A stretch of DNA of 64,000 bases from Planosporangium thailandense (lineage in GTDB: Bacteria > Actinomycetota > Actinomycetes > Mycobacteriales > Micromonosporaceae), in contig NZ_JAATVY010000008.1 in the NCBI RefSeq assembly GCF_011947195.1, positions 1-64,000 of the forward strand, in the 5' to 3' direction. Of the stretch, positions 43,210 through 52,122 are shown piece after piece (positions within the stretch are counted from its first letter, which is position 1; each line of letters opens with the position of its first letter). A model generated the notes under the pieces. The model was given only the letters and a program-made list of their open reading frames with translations. It did not search any database and was not told where the DNA came from. Made by a program: the position numbers and the translations under genes.

Positions 43210-43928
43210 GCCCTCCCGATCCGCACCCGCACGACCTGCTCGGCGCGTACGCGCTGGGCCGGCTCGACCAGAGCGAGGCGCGCACGCTCGACGCCCACCT
43301 CGCGTCGTGCGCCGGGTGCCGCCGCGAACTGGCCGCCCTGACGGCAACGACGGGCCGGCTGGCCGAGGTGCCCACGGAGGCCTTCCTGGAGGGCCCGCCG
43401 GACGGCGGGGAGCTGCTGCTGCGGCGTACCTTGTGGATCGTGCGCGCCGCCCGTACGCGGGGCCAGCGGCAGCGCACAGTGCTCGCCGCGGCCGGTCTCG
43501 TGCTCGTGGTGACGCTGGCGGCCGGCGCCGGGCTCGTGGCCGGCCGGGCCTGGGCGCCGGGAGGGACGGAGCCGGCGCAGGGAAGCACGGCGCCCGGGGA
43601 GGCGGCGCCGGGTACCAGGCCGCCCGCCTCCGGTGTACGGGTCGCCGCCACCACAGACGCGAAGAGCGGCGCGACGATCAACGCGGCCGTGACCCCGGCG
43701 GCCGGCTGGGTGCGCGTCCACGCGGTCGTCGACGGCGTCGCGCCCGGAACGCGCTGCCGGTTGGTGGTCGTGGCGCGCGCCGGCGGTCCGGTCGTCGCCG
43801 GCAGCTGGCTGGCGTCGGCTCCGGGCGGCACCTCGCTCGACGGGGCGGCTCTGGTCGCCGCCGAGGACGTCACCGCGGTCGAGGTCGTGACATTCGACGA
43901 CGAGAAGCTGGTGTCGGCGCCCTTCTGA
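43206..43928 (+). CDS. Zinc-finger anti-sigma factor
   Basis: 240 residues. The N-terminal cytoplasmic domain has the ZAS signature DAHLASCAGCRREL (HxxxCxxC) with an upstream His, one membrane helix (~residues 97-118, VLAAAGLVLVVTLAAGAGLV), and an extracytoplasmic domain of the RskA type (GWVRVHAVVDGVAPGTRCRL, VVAGSWLASAPGG). It would hold the upstream ECF sigma factor inactive until the membrane signal leads to cleavage or release. GTG 43206 overlaps the sigma stop. Confidence 0.93.
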   Translation: MSPPDPHPHDLLGAYALGRLDQSEARTLDAHLASCAGCRRELAALTATTGRLAEVPTEAFLEGPPDGGELLLRRTLWIVRAARTRGQRQRTVLAAAGLVLVVTLAAGAGLVAGRAWAPGGTEPAQGSTAPGEAAPGTRPPASGVRVAATTDAKSGATINAAVTPAAGWVRVHAVVDGVAPGTRCRLVVVARAGGPVVAGSWLASAPGGTSLDGAALVAAEDVTAVEVVTFDDEKLVSAPF

Positions 43929-43957
43929 AGCCGCGATCCGGGCGAGGATTGCGGACG

Positions 43958-45505
43958 ATGAACCTGCACCAGGTGTACGTCCTGCTGTTCGCCGGAGCCG
44001 TTGTCCTGCTGGTGAGCGTCGCCGCCGCGCGGCTGGCCTACCGGGTCGGCCTGCCGGTGCTGCTGGCGTTCCTGGGCGTGGGCCTGCTGCTCGGCGCGGA
44101 CGGGCTGGGCCTGCGCTTCGACAACGCCGGCGCGGCCGAGGCGCTCGGCACCGCGGCGCTCGCCGTGATCCTGGTGGAAGGCGGGCTGAGCACCGAGCTG
44201 CCGGTCATCCGGCCGGTACTCGTGCCGGCCGCGATCCTGGCGACCGTCGGCGTGCTGATCAGCGTGGCCGTGGTGGCCGTGGCCGCGCACGTCGTGCTGC
44301 ACGCGCCGTGGCGGTTGGCGCTGCTGCTCGGCGCGATCGTGTCGTCCACCGACGCGGCGGCGGTGTTCTCGGTGTTGCGCGCGCTGCCGCTTCCCCGGCG
44401 CCTGACCGGCCTGTTGGAGGCCGAGTCCGGCCTCAACGACGCGCCGTCGGTGATCCTCGTCGTCGCGCTGAGCACCGCGACCCTGCGTCTCGATTCCGCG
44501 CCCCGGCTGCTGGGCGACCTGGTGTACGAACTGGCGGCGGGCACTCTGATCGGGCTGGCCGTCGGCACCGCCGGGGTGTGGCTGCTGCGCCGGTTGTCGC
44601 TGGTCACCGCGGGACTGCACTCGCTGGCGATGGTGGCCACCGGAATCCTGGGGTTCGCGACGGCCGGGGTGGCGCACGCCAGCGGCTTCCTCGCCGCGTA
44701 CGTCGCCTCGCTGATCCTCGGCAACGCCGGGCTGCCGCACCGGCGGACCACCCGGGCGGTGGCCGAGGGGCTGGGCTGGATCGCCCAGATCAGTCTGTTC
44801 ATCATGCTCGGCCTGCTCGCCACCCCGCACGAGCTGAGAGCGAGCGTGCTGCCCGCGCTCGTCGTCGGGATCGTCCTGGTGCTGGTCGCGCGCCCGCTCG
44901 CGGTACTGCTGTGCCTGACGCCGTTCCGGGTGCCGCTGCGCGAGCAGGCGTTCCTGTCGCTGGCGGGCCTGCGCGGAGCGGTGCCGATCGTGCTGGCGAC
45001 CATCCCGATCGTCGCCCGCGTACCGGGTGGCCGGCCGCTGCTCAACCTGGTCTTCGTCGTGGTCGTCGTCTTCATCGTGCTGCAGGCGCCGGCCCTGCCC
45101 GCGCTCGCGCGGCGACTGCGGCTGGTGCCGGCCGTCGCGGGACGGGAGCTGCGCGTCTCGGCCGCGCCGCTGGACATGATCGACGCCGAGCTGATCGAGC
45201 TGACCATCGATCCCGGCTCGCGCCTGCACGGGGTGGAGATCTTCGAGCTGCGCCTGCCGGAGCCCTGCGCGGTCACCCTGGTGGTACGTGACGGCAACGC
45301 CTTCGTACCGCAGCCGACCACCCGGCTGGTCACCGGTGACCAGCTCCTCGTGGTCGCGACGACCGCGAAGCGGGCGGCGGCCGAACGCCGGCTGCGGGCG
45401 GTGGCCCGGGCCGGCCGGCTGGCCGCGTGGTACGGCGAGACCGGAGACCCCGACAGTCCGGCCCCGGAGCGGGAGGGCGATCAGTCGAAGAAGCGCGCGA
45501 GGTGA
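43958..45505 (+). CDS. K+/H+ antiporter (NhaP2/CvrA-like, CPA1)
   Basis: 515 residues. Twelve or more membrane helices with CPA-type motifs: FLGVGLLLGADGLGLRFDNA, LVEGGLSTELPVIRPVL, GAIVSSTDAAAVFSVLRAL, GLLEAESGLNDAPSVILVV (the ND of the transport site), LAGLRGAVPIVLATIPI. A cytoplasmic TrkA_C-like domain at the C-terminus (~410-490, IELTIDPGSRLHGVEIFELR) suggests nucleotide or cyclic-di-AMP control. ATG 43958 is preferred. Its end overlaps the convergent methyltransferase gene by 25 bases. Confidence 0.9.
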   Translation: MNLHQVYVLLFAGAVVLLVSVAAARLAYRVGLPVLLAFLGVGLLLGADGLGLRFDNAGAAEALGTAALAVILVEGGLSTELPVIRPVLVPAAILATVGVLISVAVVAVAAHVVLHAPWRLALLLGAIVSSTDAAAVFSVLRALPLPRRLTGLLEAESGLNDAPSVILVVALSTATLRLDSAPRLLGDLVYELAAGTLIGLAVGTAGVWLLRRLSLVTAGLHSLAMVATGILGFATAGVAHASGFLAAYVASLILGNAGLPHRRTTRAVAEGLGWIAQISLFIMLGLLATPHELRASVLPALVVGIVLVLVARPLAVLLCLTPFRVPLREQAFLSLAGLRGAVPIVLATIPIVARVPGGRPLLNLVFVVVVVFIVLQAPALPALARRLRLVPAVAGRELRVSAAPLDMIDAELIELTIDPGSRLHGVEIFELRLPEPCAVTLVVRDGNAFVPQPTTRLVTGDQLLVVATTAKRAAAERRLRAVARAGRLAAWYGETGDPDSPAPEREGDQSKKRAR

Positions 45506-46206
45506 GCGTCGTCCGGGCCGTGGTCGTGCTCGCCCAGCGGGGTCAGGTCGGCGAAGACGCTGGCGCCGTCACAGCCGGCGTGCAGCGGGTACCAGCGCAG
45601 CGGGCTCCCGGGACGCCGGCAGATCCCTTTGATCGTCTGGAGGTCGAGCAGCCGTACGTGCGTCGGGTCGGCGACCGCGTTCACATGCCGCCACCACGGG
45701 CTGAGCACGTGCAGCACGCCGTCCGGGCGCAGCACCCGGTGACACTCGTCGATCAGCGCCAGGAAGTCGATCAGGTGCTCGAGCACGTGGACCGCGAAGA
45801 TGACGTCGACGGACCGGTCGGCGAACGGCAGCCCGTACGCGAGATCCGCCAGGACGTCCACTCCGGACGCCGGCAGCAGGTCGACGCCGACGTTCCCGGG
45901 GTACTGCTTGACGCCGCCGCAGCCGATGTCCAGCACGACCGGATCCCGCCCGCCGACCCGTACCCGCGACCAGACGGCGAGTACGCCGTCGAGGCGGCCG
46001 ATGAGCCGGCGTACCAGCAGCAGGTCCTTGTTGTCGGACACGTCTCCGGTCAGGTGCGCGACGCCGCCGTCGAACCGCACGTCGACGGCGATCCCGCGCA
46101 GCCGGTCGTCGTGGGCGAACAGATCGCCCGCCGCCTCGGTCAGGTGCCGGTCCAGGCCGGCCAGCCGGCGCTGGCCGTAAGGCGCCGCCGCCCCGATCCA
46201 CGTCAT
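45481..46206 (-). CDS. BON-domain/SAM-dependent methyltransferase fusion
   Basis: 241 residues. The N-terminal ~80 residues contain a BON domain (LDRHLTEAAGDLFAHDDRLR, GIAVDVRFDGGVAHLTGDVS, DNKDLLLVRRLIGRLDGV). From ~residue 88 a class I methyltransferase follows: VVLDIGCGGVKQYPGNVGVD (SAM loop), DVLADLAYGLPFADRSVDVI, FAVHVLEHLIDFLALIDECH. The fusion of a membrane/phospholipid-binding BON module with a methyltransferase is unusual; the substrate may be a lipid or envelope molecule. ATG 46206 has AGAAAGGA upstream. Last gene of the Rieske/MFS operon. Confidence 0.85.
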   Translation of the reverse strand: MTWIGAAAPYGQRRLAGLDRHLTEAAGDLFAHDDRLRGIAVDVRFDGGVAHLTGDVSDNKDLLLVRRLIGRLDGVLAVWSRVRVGGRDPVVLDIGCGGVKQYPGNVGVDLLPASGVDVLADLAYGLPFADRSVDVIFAVHVLEHLIDFLALIDECHRVLRPDGVLHVLSPWWRHVNAVADPTHVRLLDLQTIKGICRRPGSPLRWYPLHAGCDGASVFADLTPLGEHDHGPDDAHLARFFD

Positions 46207-46253
46207 AGCTGTCCTTTCTCCTCCGCGGTGCGGTTCCTACCTACTCGGCCTAA

Positions 46254-47867
46254 CTACTCGGCCGAGATGAAGTGCATGGTCCGGGGCTCGCCGTGGACGT
46301 ACCGCAGCGCCTGGTCCTCGATCAACTGATCGGCCTTGGTCATGCGCTCGCCGTGCATGCGCAGGTGCTCCTGCCAGTTGTCCGTGGTGAACGTCTCGAC
46401 GTACCTGGTGGGGTCGGCCGCGTCGTGGTAGAGGTTCCAGCGGTGCGCGCCGAACCGGCGCCGGCTGTCCCGTACCATCCGCATGGCGTCCTCGAACTTC
46501 TCGACGTCCGGTGGCTCGACCTTGTACTCCCGGATCACCAGCACCGGGCCGCTGTCGTGGCCCTCGCGCGGGGCCATGATCGGCTCGGGCCAGACATCGA
46601 CGATGTCCCGCTCGTAGTGGGCGCCGAGCCGCAGCTGGTAGCTCACCCCGGCGAGCGGGCCGAGCACGACGCCCAGGGCGGCGATGCCCAACGCGAGCGC
46701 CACCCCGTAGTGCTGCGCGAACGCGCCCCACAGCACGCTGCCCAGCGCCTGGGTGCCCTGGAAGACCAGCAGGTACACGGCCATCGCACGGGCCCGCACC
46801 CAGCTCGGCAGCGACGTCTGCGCGGCCGCGCTCATCGACGACATGCCGCCGACCCAGGCCGCGCCCACGAACGGAAGCACGACCACGACCGGCCACAGCA
46901 GACGGCTGGCCGCCACGACCCCGGTGCCGAGGCCGAACGTGACGGTGCAGGCCCGGACTACCGCCTCCAGCCCGAACCGGTCCCGTGCCTCGGTCAGGAA
47001 CGCGGTGCCGATCACCGCGCCAACCCCGATCAGCCCGAGCAGCATCCCGTACCCGGCGGAGCCGAGGTGCAGCTGACGGGCCGCGACGATCGGCAGCAGC
47101 GCCCACAGCGCCACCGCGAAGACCAGGAACGCCGAGACCCGGACGAGCACGGCCTGCACCGGCGGCGAGTAGCGGACGTAGTTCATCCCGGTGCGCATCG
47201 CCGCCAGGAACGGCTCGGCGCCGAGCACCCGCGGTTCGGGCCGGTGCGGCCAGCGGATGAGGGTGAACAGGACGCCGAGGAACGACGCGGCGTTGACGCC
47301 GAACGCCGCCGCCGGACCCGCTCCGGCCACCACCACGCCGCCGATCGCCGGGCCGACCGCCCGGGAGAGGTTGATGTTGACCGCGTTCACCGCGGTCGCC
47401 TGCGGGATCTCCTCGCGCGCGACCAGCCCGGGCTGGATGGCCATCCAGGTGGGCGCCATGAGCGCCCCACCGGCGCCGATGAGGAACGTGAACGCCAGCA
47501 GCAGCCAGGGCGACATCAGTCCGATGAAGGTGAGTGCCGCCAGTCCCGCCGCGACCACCAGCATGACGGCCTGCGCGGTGACCAGCAGCCGGCGGCGGTC
47601 CATGACGTCGCCCAGCGCGCCGGCCGGCAGGCCGAAGATAACCACCGGCAGGCTCAGCGCCGTCTGCACCAGCGCGACGGGCAGCGCGGCCCTGGTCAGG
47701 GTGAGCATCAGCCACTGGGCGGCGACCGTCTGCATCCAGCCGCCCATGCTCGACGCCAGCTGGGCCAGCCACAACCGGCGGAACCACGTGTGCCGCAGCG
47801 GCGCCCACGCCGACGAACCGCCCGGCGCACCGGCGGCCGGCGCGGCCTGGGCACCTGTCGTCGTCAC
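46254..47867 (-). CDS. MFS exporter with C-terminal ABM-like domain
   Basis: 537 residues. About twelve helices of the MFS_3/EntS-like group (MQTVAAQWLMLTLTRAALPV, VIFGLPAGALGDVMDRRRLL, INLSRAVGPAIGGVVVAGAG). A ~105-residue cytoplasmic C-terminal domain (VLVIREYKVEPPDVEKFEDA, RRFGAHRWNLYHDAADPTRY) resembles ABM-type ferredoxin folds. It likely exports a small organic molecule; the substrate is not indicated. ATG 47867 begins 10 bases after the Rieske stop, so it is in the same transcript. Confidence 0.88.
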   Translation of the reverse strand: MTTTGAQAAPAAGAPGGSSAWAPLRHTWFRRLWLAQLASSMGGWMQTVAAQWLMLTLTRAALPVALVQTALSLPVVIFGLPAGALGDVMDRRRLLVTAQAVMLVVAAGLAALTFIGLMSPWLLLAFTFLIGAGGALMAPTWMAIQPGLVAREEIPQATAVNAVNINLSRAVGPAIGGVVVAGAGPAAAFGVNAASFLGVLFTLIRWPHRPEPRVLGAEPFLAAMRTGMNYVRYSPPVQAVLVRVSAFLVFAVALWALLPIVAARQLHLGSAGYGMLLGLIGVGAVIGTAFLTEARDRFGLEAVVRACTVTFGLGTGVVAASRLLWPVVVVLPFVGAAWVGGMSSMSAAAQTSLPSWVRARAMAVYLLVFQGTQALGSVLWGAFAQHYGVALALGIAALGVVLGPLAGVSYQLRLGAHYERDIVDVWPEPIMAPREGHDSGPVLVIREYKVEPPDVEKFEDAMRMVRDSRRRFGAHRWNLYHDAADPTRYVETFTTDNWQEHLRMHGERMTKADQLIEDQALRYVHGEPRTMHFISAE

Positions 47868-47877
47868 GCGCGGGCTC

Positions 47878-48321
47878 TCAATCCAACAGCCTGACCTGGT
47901 CGTTCTGGATCGTGATCGCCCTCGGCTCCAGCGGCCTGGTGGCCGGGCCGCGCAGGACCGAGCCGTTGGCGATGGAGAACTGGCTGCCGTGGCAGGGGCA
48001 GTCGATCCTGCCGTCGGCCACCCTGTTGACCAGGCAGCCCTGGTGGGTGCAGACCGCGCGGAAGCACTTGAAATTGCCGGCGGTCGGCTGGGTCACCACG
48101 ATCTCGTGGTTGTCCAGAACCTGACCCCCACCGACGGGTACCTGGTCGACGGTGGCGACGATGCCCTCCCCGCCCTGTCCCGGTGCGGCCGTGCGGGGTC
48201 CCTGCTCCGGGCCGTCCGGGTCCTGGCCGAAGGGAAGGCGCTCGGTGGCGCACCCGCCGACGGCCAGCCCGCCGAGCGTGACGCCACCGACCAGCACGCC
48301 GCGCCTCGTGATGTGTCCCAT
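47878..48321 (-). CDS. Tat-exported Rieske 2Fe-2S lipoprotein
   Basis: 147 residues. A twin-arginine signal (ITRRGVLVGGVTLGGLAVGG) ends in a Cys that fits a lipobox. The Rieske cluster ligands are complete: CTHQGC and CPCHGSQF (two Cys, two His plus the disulfide Cys pair). It would act outside the membrane as an electron carrier of high potential; no oxidase or cytochrome b partner is adjacent. ATG 48321 follows GGAAGG. First gene of the minus-strand operon with the MFS exporter and BON-methyltransferase. Confidence 0.93.
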   Translation of the reverse strand: MGHITRRGVLVGGVTLGGLAVGGCATERLPFGQDPDGPEQGPRTAAPGQGGEGIVATVDQVPVGGGQVLDNHEIVVTQPTAGNFKCFRAVCTHQGCLVNRVADGRIDCPCHGSQFSIANGSVLRGPATRPLEPRAITIQNDQVRLLD

Positions 48322-48400
48322 CGGGCTGCCTTCCGTGCACTTACGGCTGGTCCCGCTACCCGGCGTCGACCCGGATATGCGCACACACGCAACGACGATG

Positions 48401-48424
48401 GTTACCGAAGCGCGGACGGGGTAG
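48401..48424 (+). promoter_or_regulatory. Predicted SigB/SigF-type promoter
   Basis: GTTA at 48401-48404, a 14-base spacer and GGGTAG at 48419-48424 match GTTW-N14-GGGTAN closely. It stands 51 bases before the STAS-ATPase gene, ahead of the STAS-sigma gene; partner-switching operons are commonly driven by their own sigma factor. Confidence 0.55.
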
Positions 48425-48474
48425 TCGCGCTGCCGATAGAGCTCGCGAAAGATCCGCGGCCATAAGGAGAGACC

Positions 48475-49269
48475 GTGCTACCGCGAACGTTTCGGACGAG
48501 GCGGAAGGAGGCCGGCGGGCCCGGCCCGGACCTGTCCTGCCGCGTCGAGCGGCAGTCTCCCGTCGCACTGGTGCGCCTCGCCGGAACGCTGACGGTCGAG
48601 ACCGCCCCCGCCGTCCGCGCGACGCTGCTCCAGTGCCTGGCCAGCCAGCCCGAGCTGATCGTGGTTGACGTGTCGACGCTGGACACCGATGACGACATCG
48701 TACTTTCTGTTCTGCCGTCCATGGCGAGCCACGCCGCGGCGTGGCCCGGCGCGTCGCTCGTACTCGGCGCTCCGGGGCCGCAGTTGTCGGCCGCGCTGGA
48801 GCGGATGGCCGTCTGCCGCTCGGTTCCGATCTACCCCACGGTCGAGCAGGCGCTCGCCAGCCGGGCCGGCGGTCTGCCGCGCCGGCGGGCCAGCCAGGTC
48901 CTCAAGCCGGTGCCGCGGTCGCTGGGCAAGGCGCGCACCCTGGTCAGGCGCGCGTGCGCGGGTTGGAAGGTGGACACCGTCACGGACCGGGCCCAGATCG
49001 TGACGACCGAGCTCGTGGCCAACGCCCTGCGGCACGCCGGCACGCAGATGGAGCTCACGGTCTCGCTGCGCCAGCGCTACCTGCATCTGTCGGTACGCGA
49101 CGACTGCCGTGCGGCGCCCCGGCTGGGCGGCTCCGACGACGATCTGGGGACGGACGGGCGCGGTCTGAAGATCGTGGAGGCGCTCGCGGCGGGCTGGGGA
49201 AGCACGCCGACCGAAAATGGCAAGGTGGTCTGGGCCACCCTACAGTTACCGGGCAGCAACCGACGGTAA
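48475..49269 (+). CDS. STAS domain fused to RsbW-like anti-sigma kinase
   Basis: 264 residues. Residues ~20-130 have a STAS fold (ALVRLAGTLTVETAPAVRAT, ELIVVDVSTLDTDDDIVLSV). At the place of the phosphorylatable Ser (xDSSG) the residues are Asp73-Asp74-Ile75, so this STAS cannot be switched by Ser phosphorylation. Residues ~145-262 form a HATPase_c_2 domain: QIVTTELVANALRHAGTQME (N box), VRDDCRAAPRLGG, GRGLKIVEALAAGWGSTP (G2). It should bind and inhibit the sigma factor, possibly the one encoded 99 bases downstream. GTG 48475 follows AAGGAG. Confidence 0.9.
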   Translation: MLPRTFRTRRKEAGGPGPDLSCRVERQSPVALVRLAGTLTVETAPAVRATLLQCLASQPELIVVDVSTLDTDDDIVLSVLPSMASHAAAWPGASLVLGAPGPQLSAALERMAVCRSVPIYPTVEQALASRAGGLPRRRASQVLKPVPRSLGKARTLVRRACAGWKVDTVTDRAQIVTTELVANALRHAGTQMELTVSLRQRYLHLSVRDDCRAAPRLGGSDDDLGTDGRGLKIVEALAAGWGSTPTENGKVVWATLQLPGSNRR

Positions 49270-49368
49270 CGGGCCACAACCAGGGAAAATGTTGTGGACC
49301 AAGTTAGGTTTCAGCCGCCATAGACTTGGAAAGGACGTGGGGTCTCTCCGCGACGATGGGGGCCGCTC

Positions 49369-50520
49369 ATGGCCGAAACCGCACACGTCGAAGTCTGGCG
49401 TTTCGACTCGATACATCTAGTCAAGATCACCGGCGTGCTCGACTTCGCCGCCTCGGTGCGCCTGAGGCTGGTGTTGTTCGAGCAGCTTGATGCCGGCGCC
49501 GACCAGGTCGTCGTCGACCTTGCTGGAGTTCGGTTGATCGACGCCAGCGCAGTCGGTGTGATGCTGCGTGTACAGGAACAGCTCCAGGAGCGCGGCGGCA
49601 CGCTGCGCGTACAGGGCGCGCAGGGGCTCGCGCTCGAGGTACTGGAGATCACCGGCTCAGCCAAGGCGCTGGCCGCGTACGATCCCCCGCTCGAACTGCC
49701 GCTGTCGGCCGAGCGCGCCGACAACGTCGAGCATCTGGGGACCGACCGGCACCAGTGGCAGGGCCTGTGGGGTGACGAGATCAACACCCTGCTGTGGACG
49801 ATCAGCCAACTTCCGGCTGACGACCCGCACCGCCGCGAGCTGCGACAGCGCGTGGTGGAGGCCTGCCTGCCCTATGCCGAGCGGCTCGCCCGGCGCTTCC
49901 ACGGCCTGGGCGAGTCGGCCGCCGACCTCAACCAGGTCGCGGCGGTCGGGCTACTCAAGGCGGTCGACCGGTTCGACCCGAGCCACACGACGGATTTCGC
50001 CAGCTACGCGACCCCGACGATCGTGGGTGAGCTCAAGCGGCACTTCCGCGACCGTGGCTGGAGCGTACGGGTGCCGCGCCGGCTGCAGGAGCTGCGGCTG
50101 GAGATCAACCAGGCGCGCGAGTCGCTGACCCAGCGGCTGGGCCGCTCGCCCACCGTCCGGGACGTCGCCGACCACCTCGACATCGACGAGGAGCCGGTGG
50201 TGGAGGCGATGGTCGCGGCCAGTGGGTACCGGGCCAGTTCGCTGTACGCGCCGACGCACCCCGGCGAGGACGCGATGACCCCGGCCGACTGGCTGGGGCA
50301 GGAGGACGACGGGCTGGACGCGGTCGAGTTCCGCGAAGCGCTGCACCCGCTGCTGGCCAAGCTGCCGCACCGCGAGCAGAAGATCCTCAGCCTGCGTTTC
50401 TACGGCAACATGACCCAGGCTGAGATCGCCCGTGATCTGGGTATCTCCCAGATGCACGTGTCGCGCCTGCTCAGCCGGACCCTCGACCGGCTGCGGGAGG
50501 ACCTACTGCGACAGGACTGA
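49369..50520 (+). CDS. STAS-SigB/SigF fusion sigma factor
   Basis: 383 residues. Residues 1-105 are a STAS (anti-anti-sigma) domain with DQVVVDLAGVRLIDASAVGV; Ser60 is at the phosphorylation site. From ~residue 140 a complete group-3 sigma factor of the SigB/F/28 type follows: region 2 (ACLPYAERLARRFHGLGESA, AVGLLKAVDRFDPSHTTDFA, GELKRHFRDRGWSVRVPRRL), region 3 (QRLGRSPTVRDVADHLDIDE) and region 4 (LPHREQKILSLRFYGNMTQA, EIARDLGISQMHVSRLL). Carrying its own antagonist domain is unusual; it could sense the kinase in cis. ATG 49369. Confidence 0.93.
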   Translation: MAETAHVEVWRFDSIHLVKITGVLDFAASVRLRLVLFEQLDAGADQVVVDLAGVRLIDASAVGVMLRVQEQLQERGGTLRVQGAQGLALEVLEITGSAKALAAYDPPLELPLSAERADNVEHLGTDRHQWQGLWGDEINTLLWTISQLPADDPHRRELRQRVVEACLPYAERLARRFHGLGESAADLNQVAAVGLLKAVDRFDPSHTTDFASYATPTIVGELKRHFRDRGWSVRVPRRLQELRLEINQARESLTQRLGRSPTVRDVADHLDIDEEPVVEAMVAASGYRASSLYAPTHPGEDAMTPADWLGQEDDGLDAVEFREALHPLLAKLPHREQKILSLRFYGNMTQAEIARDLGISQMHVSRLLSRTLDRLREDLLRQD

Positions 50521-50619
50521 CGCAGCGGAGGTGGGTGCGGGACAACCGGACACCGGCCCGGCGGGCGCGACTGACGCCCGCCGGGCCGGCGACGACCCCG
50601 AGGCCGGCGACGCCCGCCC

Positions 50620-52122
50620 CTACCGGCCGTCCGTGGGCTCCAGATCACCCTGGGGCAGGTCCGCGCCGAACGGGGCGCCGGAGGTCGGCGCGCCGGCCGG
50701 TACGGGCGCCCGGTGGGGCAGGTACCGCCACGCCGCCCACCCGAGCGCGCCGATCGTGGCCGCGAGCACGGCCAGCGAGCCGGGCGCAGCCGTGGGCCGC
50801 GCGATGCTGTAGCCGTCGGGCAGCACCAGGAACGCCGCCACGGCGGTGACGGCGATCGGCCAGCGCCCCGGGAACCCGGCCGCCGCGAGCACCGCGATGG
50901 GAAGCATCCAGTACCAGGGGAAGAAGACGGGCGACAGCGCCGTGACGGCGACCAGCGCCACGCCCGCGTACCCGACGGTCCGCCGGGCGTCGTGGCCACG
51001 CGCCCGCCACCAGATCGCGACGAGCGCCACCGCCAGGACGGCCATGCCGACGTTGCGGGCGGCGCCGACCGTCTGGTGCGTGAGGTGCGCGGTGGCGCCG
51101 AACAGTTGACCGATGTACCCGACCGCCATGCCGACCCCGGTGGGCAGCGAGGTCCACTGCACGGTCTGGCTGCTGTACTTGAGCGCCGAGATCCAGCCGA
51201 AGCCCAGGCCGGTGGCGAGCGAGGCGGCGCCGTAGGCGACGGCGCCACCGGCCACGACCCACGCCGTCGCGGGGAGCAGCCGGCGCAGCGACCGGTCCGG
51301 GCGCACCACCGCGAGCACGGCGAACGGCAGTGCGACGCCGGCGGTGGCCTTGACCGCCACCGCGAGGCCGAGCAGCACGCCGCTGGCCAGCGGCCGCCGG
51401 CGGACCGCGAAGAACAGCCCGGCCAGGCAGAGCCCGACCATCAGGCCGTCGTTGTGGGCGGCCGAGACCAGGTTGACCCCGATGATCGGGCTGGCCAGCG
51501 CGAGCCAGGTCGCCCGGCCCTCGTCCACGCCGCACGCCGCGGCCAGGCGGCGCACGAACACGGCGGTCAGACATACCCCGGCGATAGCGGCGAGCCGCAG
51601 CAGCAGGATCGCAACCCAGAGGTTGCCGGCCGCCACCCGTACCGCCCCGCCGGTGATCGCCAGCGACGCCGGGCCGTACGGCGCGGGTGTGCTGCGCCAG
51701 ACGTACGACATCGTGTTGAGCCAGGGGCAGGGCAGCGCCGACGCGCCGAACTGGTACGGGTCGAGCCCACCGTCGTACACCGCGCCCTGGCAGGCGTACG
51801 CGTACACGTCACGGCTGCCCATCGGGGGCGCCAGCGCGAACGGCAGCGCCCAGATCGCGGCGGTGGTGAACACCCAGCGGGGGGTGAGGTGGCCGGCCCG
51901 GCCGGCCAGCAGCCAGGCGGCGACCATCAGCGCGGTGCCGACCAGCCACGCCGCCAGGCTGTACGGGCCGAGTGGCCGAGCCAGTATCCGCGGGATGTTG
52001 GTGCGCAGATCGCTGTCGGGCAGCGCGCCCCCGAGATAGGCGGCGACCGCCAGCACCACCGCGCCGAACAGCCCGAGATAGCGGGACACCCGCAGACGAT
52101 CCGATACTGACACATCGCTCAT
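50620..52122 (-). CDS. MptB-like alpha-1,6-mannosyltransferase (GT-C)
   Basis: 500 residues with ~12-13 membrane helices. The GT-C signature is PPMGSRDVYAYACQGAVYDG (catalytic Asp) after the first long loop, followed by LPCPWLNTMSYVWRSTPAPY and NLVSAAHNDGLMVGLCLAGL. It would transfer mannose from polyprenyl-phosphomannose to a growing lipomannan/mannan outside the membrane, as MptB does in corynebacteria and mycobacteria. ATG 52122 is preferred (AAAGGG upstream); the long frame to 52488 is not family-like. The C-terminal tail (~40 residues) is disordered. Confidence 0.87.
   Translation of the reverse strand: MSDVSVSDRLRVSRYLGLFGAVVLAVAAYLGGALPDSDLRTNIPRILARPLGPYSLAAWLVGTALMVAAWLLAGRAGHLTPRWVFTTAAIWALPFALAPPMGSRDVYAYACQGAVYDGGLDPYQFGASALPCPWLNTMSYVWRSTPAPYGPASLAITGGAVRVAAGNLWVAILLLRLAAIAGVCLTAVFVRRLAAACGVDEGRATWLALASPIIGVNLVSAAHNDGLMVGLCLAGLFFAVRRRPLASGVLLGLAVAVKATAGVALPFAVLAVVRPDRSLRRLLPATAWVVAGGAVAYGAASLATGLGFGWISALKYSSQTVQWTSLPTGVGMAVGYIGQLFGATAHLTHQTVGAARNVGMAVLAVALVAIWWRARGHDARRTVGYAGVALVAVTALSPVFFPWYWMLPIAVLAAAGFPGRWPIAVTAVAAFLVLPDGYSIARPTAAPGSLAVLAATIGALGWAAWRYLPHRAPVPAGAPTSGAPFGADLPQGDLEPTDGR

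Noticed and set aside
42572-43957. One giant protein covering sigma, anti-sigma and antiporter region
   Set aside because: That frame is Arg/Pro-rich until the antiporter start at 43958; separate genes in other frames carry clear domains.
48475-49269. Natural phosphomimetic Asp at the STAS phosphosite of the STAS-kinase
   Set aside because: With ungapped alignment the phospho-Ser position is Ile75; the two Asp lie just before it, so only loss of the site is claimed.
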